From Haematococcus lacustris (Eukaryota > Chlorophyta > Chlorophyceae > Chlamydomonadales > Haematococcaceae): 64,000 nucleotides of DNA. The notes beneath the pieces are model-generated. The model worked only from the letters and a program-made list of their open reading frames with translations, was not told the DNA's origin and ran no database searches. Shown piece by piece: positions 58,211 to 64,000 of the stretch. A program made the position numbers and the translations under genes. The number at the start of each line of letters is the position of its first letter. The stretch's first letter is position 1. The stretch covers positions 9,023,256 to 9,087,255 of the forward strand of contig JASKMD010000006.1 of NCBI GenBank assembly GCA_030144725.1. Reading direction: 5' to 3'.

Positions 58211-61200
58211 TCGGCGGTGACGATGATGATGATAATGATGGTGGTGATGATGACGAACAGCAGGGAGGGAGGGCCTCCACACCACACCCTCATAAGCCCT
58301 CAGGCTGCAGCTGCATGGCATCACTCCCGTTCCACCCAGCGCTTGTCTGTGCTGTGCCCACCCCATACCCACCGTGGTTATCCATGGCATAAAGCGCAGG
58401 GGCACAGAAAGAGGCCTCCATGAGCGCCCCGCCCGCCGCCAGGCATTCCCAGTCGCACATCAGGGTGCTGTGCAGGTACTCGTAGCCCTGCTCCTCCAGC
58501 ATCTTCAGCACGCTACCCTGTGGGGTGGGCAGCGGTGGTACAGCCAGCCAGGTCAAGCCAGGGGCCAAGCAAATGACGGGTGTATTGTGATCATCCTCGC
58601 CAAGACAGGGCACCTGCCAACACACATTGAATTGCTGAAACATACCCTGAAACATAGAGAAACCTATCTTCAGCGCTTCACTACCCTGCTTGGGCCAGTG
58701 GCCTGCAGGGAAGGCAGGGTGGGGCGGATGTTGGGCAGATGTCATACTGAGCACCACACATGCATGACACGTGCAAACCAGCTTTGCTGGAAGACATCGA
58801 CACAAAGATTGATGCTACAGGTTGTTGTGTGCTCTGTCACGAGCGAGGCTGGCTGCATGGGAGTGGTATGGATAGATTCACGACAGCGGCCTTCACATGA
58901 TATGAACAAGCTGTGGTGGTAAGAGGATCATCACAAACCATGCAGTATCAGCAGCAGGATAGCAGTAGCAGCAGCAGCAGCAGCATGGGAAAATGGATGA
59001 TGAACACTGATTATCCTCTGGTTGCACTGCAAAAGCAGGTGTGTGCACTGAACCAGGTGGGAGGGTACAGGCACAGGAGCAGGCATGACCTGCAGGTACT
59101 CCCGCTCCCCCATCGTAGTGACGGTGAAGGCGTGGGCGGGCCAGGCCAGTGCCAGCAGGGCGTAGCCCGCACCGGGGCTGTGGTACCGAGTCTGGGGTGA
59201 GTAGGCCACCTTGAAGACCTTGGTGCTCTCGTCCCACAGCAGGCCAGGCAGCCTGCAACCCACACCAACACCACGTCACCAGGTCAGCCCACCAACCCTG
59301 TAAGGCACTATGTGCTGTGGCTAGGCACCCAGATGCACTGCACTGCTACAGGCGCGGTAGTCCTTGGCTCTAGCAGGAGATCACGACATGCGCACAAGCT
59401 GCTGCTGCTGCTGATGATGATGTTGACAATGCTGATGATGACACCAGGCTCCTGCACCAGACTGCTTGAGCCATACTCATCCTAGCCATACTATTCCCCG
59501 GGCTCTAGCAGGAGACCACACCACATGTGCATGTCCAGGAAGCCTGGATGGCACGTGCTGCTGCTGCTGCTGTTGACAATGCTGATGATGGTGATGATGA
59601 CACCAGGCTCCTGCAGCAGGCCGCTGGAGTGGCCCCCAGCAGCACTGCACCAACGCACACGAACCCAGCCACAGCCTCAACCGCCCAGCAGCACTCAATG
59701 CACTCCTAGCCTGCTGACTGGGAGCAGGCCACCCCCTCCATCACTGGGTCTCGCCACCTCGCCTGCTCACTGCAAGCTGATGTCATGTCACACTCTGCTC
59801 CTTTCTCTTCAACCCTTGCCCCCTAGCTACTCATTGCTGCCAGCCATTCTCCTGCACAGCCGGCCAGCCACCCAGCCCTCTGGCCCTAGCCCACCTCTGC
59901 TTCACCTTGGCTGCTTCAGATACCCTGCTATGTCTGTGCTGGCCGCTGCTGTACAGTTTCCCCTCATCCCCCTCACCCCTCCCCTGGTGCACATTGGTGT
60001 CCCCTGGTGGCTTGGCTTCGCCATGGCTGCTTCATGCCCTTCTACTGCTGACCTGGCTGCTGCTGTACAGCTTCCCCTCACCCCCCTCCCCTCCACCCCT
60101 TCACCCCTCCCCTGGGGCACCTTGCCATAGCTACGATCACGATCTGCGTGGCTGCCAGGCCGTAATGTTGCCTGGCGGCAACCTCCTCAGCGACCCAGGC
60201 GGTGTGCAGGCTGTCCACTGCCAGCAGCACCTTGAGGCGGGCAGCCGCGCTGGGGCCCCCGGCCCGCTCAGCGTCCAGGATGAGCTGCAGCACGCGGCGG
60301 TCCAGGGCAGTCAGGCCGCCGACACGGGAGCCATTGGGAACCTGCAGGGGGAGGAGCACAGGGTGGGTACGCAGTGCGTTGCCTGGTTCCAGCGTCGTAT
60401 TCTCTGCGTTCTTCATCGAAAGCCCTCGCTTTCCTTCCGCGTATCGCATCGCTAGGTCATGATAGGGTGGGTTGTCGGGTCGCTCCATCTTTTTGCACTG
60501 TGTATGGTGAGATCTTGTTGCAAAGAAGAGGCCGGAACTAGACAACTTACTGTGTAGGGTGGGGGTCAGAGCAGGACTGCCTCAACCTCAGGATGGGAGT
60601 GGGCAAAGGGGAGTCAGGGTAGGGCGTTAATGGAAGGAGTAGGGCAGGGCATAGTGGCTAAGGCTATGGTGAGGGATAACAAGGTTTGAAACAGCAGCAT
60701 TGAATCTGTGAGGTCTAAATGTGTGGCTTTGTGTCAGGGTGGATGCATGGAGTCACGGGCTCACAGAGCTGCTGACAAAGACTGCTTGACAGCAGTGGCA
60801 GGGAGGGAGGAGGGACAGGCAGGCAGGGAGGAGGAAGGGCAGGCAGGCAGGGAGTGGGGCAGGCACAGAGGGAGGGAGGAGGGCGGGCAGGGAGGTAGGC
60901 AGGCAGGGAGGAGGGACCTTGTGAGGGTACAGCCTGGCCAGGGCGCTCCAGAGGTCCAGCTTGACCACCGGCTCACGCAGCTCTGACCCGCGTGCATCAT
61001 GTCCCACCACCTGCTCCTCGCCACCATCGATCACCAGGGCAGCCACCTTGCCCTCCGCCAGCAGGCTGCCGCACAGCTGCGGGCACGCCAGGGTTGGCTA
61101 GAGTGGTGCTGCCAGCAGCTGGGAGGTGAAGGCCAGGGGCGTTGCTGACAGGGCCGTGGTGCCGTGCCGCACTGTGAGGGGCTGTCATGGGCTGTGTGGC

Positions 61201-63260
61201 CCTGCAACCCTGCAATTCACCCAACCAGCTAGCGTGGCTGTATACCTTGGCCGCTGCTAAAGCGTCACACAACCGTGTATTTTTCACGGGAAACCCAAGT
61301 TGCTTGAAAAGGCCACCGCCCGTCGGTATTCCAAGGCTACCTGGTATGTCAAGGCTAGTGTAGAGGAGTGGAGAGGAGTGGAGTGGAGTGGAGCAGGGTG
61401 CAGCTGGCAGTCAATTGGCAGGCACTACACAAGAGCCAATTGATACTTGCCAACTAACACCGAGAGAGTGGAGTGGAGTGCAGACAACAGATGCCAAAGC
61501 AGAAGTGCGGTGACGGCCAGGCGGCCATGGTTACCAGGAGCTGCGTTTCCTCCTTGCTTGCCAGGCTCACTCTGACCCCGTCGATGGCATGAGGTGCAGC
61601 AGCCCTAGCAGACTAATGGGTTGACTGATGCACGAGGCAGGGCTGACTGAGGCACCTGAGGCAGCATGGCTGTCATGCCCAGGGCTGCTCACCGTGCGGT
61701 ACATGGTCACGTCCACATTGCCAGCCAGCAGAGCGTTGATGTCCAGCACACTGGGAGGCCCCAGAGCACTTCCTGCCCCTGCAGAAGCCAGCTGGGCCTC
61801 CACCCACCTGCACAACAAAGTCACACCACCTCGGCAGGCTTGGTCACACAACCTCTCATACCTCGCTGGGCCGGGTCACAAGGTCACGATTGCTATGGGC
61901 TCACATACACAGCAGGCAGCACTTGCCCCTGAACCCCTTGGCCATTGGGCTCCATACCCCCTCTGCTGCCACTCCCTGCGACAGGCCCATCTGAACAGCA
62001 CCTGACGCTCACCCTCAGCCCATTCCCTCTCTTCAATAGCATCATGACCTCCAATGCCTGTCCCTCAGCCTGGCCCTGCACTGACCCCACAGTGCAGGCA
62101 GCTGCCCTGACCCGGGCCCTGACCCTACCGAGCATTGGCCTTGTTTGCATTGAGCTGTAGGTTGACTTGTTGTGCTTTGACCTGCAACCAGCACCAAGGC
62201 AGATGCTGTGGTAGCGGCACAAGGGCTGCCATAGAGCTTCCCTGCCTGCTATGACAGAGCTCAGCAGCAGCAGCAGCAGCAGGCGCGGGTGCAGCAGCAG
62301 GCGCAGAAGCAGCAGGAGTGGCAGGAGCGGTGGCATGGGGTGAGGGCATGGCAACAAGAGGCCGCTGTTCAGCATTGTCGTTGTCATGCCAACTCTTCTT
62401 CATAGCCCGCGTGGTCAGGCAATAGTGTAGGTGGTAGGCGACCATGCCCATGTGTATGCCATGTATAAGCCATGTGCATGCCATGAGCATGGGAACTCCA
62501 CACAGGCAAAACACCGCTTTGTAGGGGTCCACACTGAGCGTTCCACTGCAATGAAGGCTCAAGGTTGAGGGCCAAGGTGCTGTGTGGCATTGTTATCATG
62601 GCGCATGTGCACCTGCTTCTGCCTTATCTTCTCCAATAGGAAGGGTTGTTGTTGTGGTGGGCGGCGCAGGGTGATGTGGCCTGACCCACCTGCTTGTGGT
62701 ACTCTGCCTTGAGCTGCGCAAAGTTGCGTGCTTTCTTGTTCAGGTAGGCAGAGGTGATGGCTCGGAGCGCCTCCACCTCAAAAACATGTCTGCAGGCCAG
62801 CAGGTGGCATGTCAGCAGGGCTAAGTCAACAGAGTGCAGGCCAGCAGGGATCAGGTGGCAGCCCTGCATATGTTCACGTATGCGTGTAGTCGCTGGTGTG
62901 GAGGGTGTGCTCTCACGTCCAGGCCCTGCGAGTGCATGGCGACCTGCTGAGCTCCCAACAGCCATCACTGCTGTGCCCAGGGGCTTGACCAGCTTGCCCA
63001 AGGTGTGCCCTTACAGCCAGGCTCTGTGAGTTGCCCTGTGAGCCCTGTGAGAGGGCTGCCTGCTGAGCACTCACCACTGCTGCGCCCAGGGGCTGATTGA
63101 CAGTGCTCAGCCTTTTGAGTCACCCTGCAACCCTGCAATTCACCCAACCACAGCTAGCGTGGCTGTATACCTTGGCCGCTGCTAAAGCGTCACACAACCG
63201 TGTATTTTTCACGGGAAACCCAAGTTGCTTGAAAAGGTCACCGCCCGTCGCACTGCGCAT
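56146..63260 (-). CDS. Large multi-exon gene, conserved-looking protein of unknown function
   Basis: I do not recognise this protein. The start MRSATGGDLFKQLGFPVKNT is at 63260. Segments that join in phase: 62789-62690, 62181-62129, 61807-61693, 61076-60918, 60341-60121, 59252-59090, 58517-58373, 57940-57742, ~57180-57100, ~56851-56730 and ~56352-56146 (stop). The exon 1 donor is unresolved. The protein looks soluble and globular: LAEGKVAALVIDGGEEQVVG; LKVLLAVDSLHTAWVAEEVA then LAATQIVIVAM; LPGLLWDESTKVFKVAYSPQ; LKMLEEQGYEYLHSTLMCDW; AGGALMEASFCAPALYAMDN; LSLDQADITSMPAARAVAVL; and the C-terminus LLLFVKDNQASRNAYK. Alternating hydrophobic strands and helices suggest an alpha/beta enzyme, but no catalytic motif is identifiable. 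A duplicate of exon 1 sits in the intron at 61197-61321. Confidence 0.6.
58163..58210. repeat. GAT trinucleotide repeat, about 15 units
   Basis: A (GAT)n tract followed by further GATGAT-rich sequence to 58258 lies in an intron of the 63260-56146 gene. Confidence 0.95.
61197..61321 (-). repeat. Duplicate of exon 1 inside an intron of the same gene
   Basis: About 125 bp here match 63124-63250 almost perfectly, from CCCTGCAACCCTGCAATTCAC to CACCGCCCGTCG, with one substitution and a 2-bp length difference. The frame LFKQLGFPVKNTRLCDALAA continuing KVYSHAS is preserved. The copy lacks the start codon and sits between the exons at 61693 and 61076. Confidence 0.85.
63124..63250 (-). repeat. Exon 1 copy of the 125-bp direct repeat
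   Basis: This is the partner of 61197-61321, in the same orientation 1.9 kb away. The copy includes most of exon 1 and the start of its intron, and stops about 10 bp short of the start codon at 63260. Confidence 0.85.
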
Positions 63261-63266
63261 CGCGTG

Positions 63267-63314
63267 ATGGCTAAGAAGAAGCACAAGAAGGACCCGGAAA
63301 AGAAACAGAAAGGT
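63267..63314 (+). other. Possible first exon of a divergent gene (Lys-rich N-terminus)
   Basis: ATG at 63267 opens MAKKKHKKDPEKKQK and meets a GTTAGT donor at about 63314. It lies only six bases from the start codon of the minus-strand gene at 63260. The sequence downstream is a TnpB/Fanzor-like segment in a different frame, so this exon may be spliced to it or belong to a host gene interrupted by the element. Confidence 0.35.
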
Positions 63315-63329
63315 TAGTGTCCCTAGCAG

Positions 63330-64000
63330 GAGGGTGGGGTGCTGACGCGGTGCTGCGTGCCTGCCGCAAGGTGGTGTGCAGGCCCAGGGGCAAAGACCAG
63401 GATGGGGGCAGGGTGGTGCTTGTGGATGAGCACCGCACCAGCCGGGTCAGCTCAGCAGTGAATGGCAAGCAGCCCTGTGAGGTGGAGCTGAACACACTCA
63501 GGGCCACCAGGCCTGCAGGCTGGAAGCCACCAGCAGGGCAGGTGGAACCCCGCCTGGTGCGCCCAGCCTGGAGCCAGGAGCGTGGCCAGCCAGTGCGGGG
63601 CCTGGTGTGGTGCCCGGTAGTGGCCCCCCGCAAGCCCCCACAGGCCCCACGCAGCAGCCAGGCAGCCACACAGCCAGCAGCCTCAGAGCCAGGGCCCAGC
63701 ACTCCCCCTCCAGCCAAGCGCAGCAAGCCGGCAGCTAAGCCCACCCAGCTCACCAAGGGCAAGGGCAAGGCTGCCAAGGCAAAGCCAGCACCACAGCCAG
63801 GCAGGTGGCTGGACAGGGACTGCAATGCAGCATTGAACATGCAGCGCATTGGGGAGAGCAGGTGGCGCCCGCTGGAGCTGTGTTACTGGCCAGACCAGGG
63901 AGCTCTGCCAGCCAAGGGCAAGGAGTACCCTGGCCTGGGCTACAAGCGTCTGCGAGACAAGCTACCCCAGGCCCAGCAGCAGCAGCCTACTGAGGCACAG
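63330..64000 (+). mobile_element. TnpB/Fanzor-like nuclease C-terminal segment, 5'-truncated, runs off the window
   Basis: A continuous plus-strand frame (GGWGADAVLRACRKVVC onward) carries the hallmarks of the TnpB/OrfB C-terminus. VDEHRTSRVSSA corresponds to the TSxxCS zinc-ribbon start, RGLVWCP to the second knuckle, and WLDRDCNAALNMQRIGE to the RuvC-III DRDxNAAxN motif. Only one of the usual four zinc-ribbon cysteines is kept, and ~65 residues of Lys/Ala/Pro/Gln-rich sequence sit between the second knuckle and RuvC-III. RuvC-I and RuvC-II are not seen upstream: base 63330 is preceded by an unrelated gene start. TnpB relatives are RNA-guided nucleases (Fanzor in eukaryotes). This copy, as seen, is a fragment and probably inactive. 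A second, dead copy is at 50690-51012. Confidence 0.65.

Noticed and set aside
63271..63849. 192-codon minus-strand frame opposite the TnpB/Fanzor-like segment
   Set aside because: It is the shadow of the plus-strand frame, which carries the recognisable RuvC-III motif.

Overview
The window is nuclear DNA from a green alga. The genes are broken into many short exons with GT-AG introns of about 50-800 bp, the coding sequence is GC-rich, and CAG/CTG-type repeats and minisatellites are abundant. Two of the recognisable genes encode chloroplast proteins typical of the green lineage. A TnpB/Fanzor-like repeat family at the right edge resembles one I remember as very abundant in Haematococcus, so Haematococcus or a close chlamydomonadalean relative is my best guess (inference, not tested). 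Exon coordinates were worked out by hand from splice consensus and codon phase and should be treated as models.

Layout. 1-5169 (+) holds the 3' part of plastid SecA. 10241-6112 (-) is the thylakoid calcium-sensing protein CAS, whose start lies only about 195 bp from the start of a divergent protein kinase gene (10436-13331, +). 13.3-19.9 kb contains an unrecognised gene (17996-15627, -), a 12-bp minisatellite and a stray Cys-containing reading frame. 19.9-31.5 kb is a tandem segmental duplication of about 5.7 kb; each copy carries an 824-codon gene with a degenerate protein kinase domain and a coiled-coil tail. 31.5-37.8 kb is repeat-rich: duplicated gene fragments, a decayed LINE relic interrupted by a 1.2-kb inverted-repeat transposon, and a 66-bp G-rich minisatellite. 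40623-38323 (-) is a third relative of the duplicated kinases, apparently without the catalytic exons. 40.6-44.6 kb holds more duplicated gene fragments and a second LINE tail.

45825-44646 (-) is a small unrecognised protein of 172 codons. 48832-46495 (-) is a plastid-type GIY-YIG/CGFS monothiol glutaredoxin (GRXS16 type). 49162-50147 is a second inverted-repeat transposon whose first 19 bp nearly match those of the first; both are flanked by 4-bp direct repeats. 50.7-51.0 kb is a dead TnpB/Fanzor-like relic. 55482-52159 (-) and 63260-56146 (-) are two multi-exon genes I cannot name. The second contains a duplicated exon inside one of its introns. The window ends inside a 5'-truncated TnpB/Fanzor-like RuvC-III segment (63330-64000, +).

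Functionally the recognised genes are mostly plastid housekeeping (protein translocation, Ca2+/photoacclimation signalling, Fe-S/redox) plus kinase signalling. They are unrelated neighbours, as expected for a nuclear chromosome. The most novel content is mobile: a DNA transposon family with 4-bp target duplications, proven at one site by in-frame restoration of the interrupted LINE reading frame, and the TnpB/Fanzor-like remnants.
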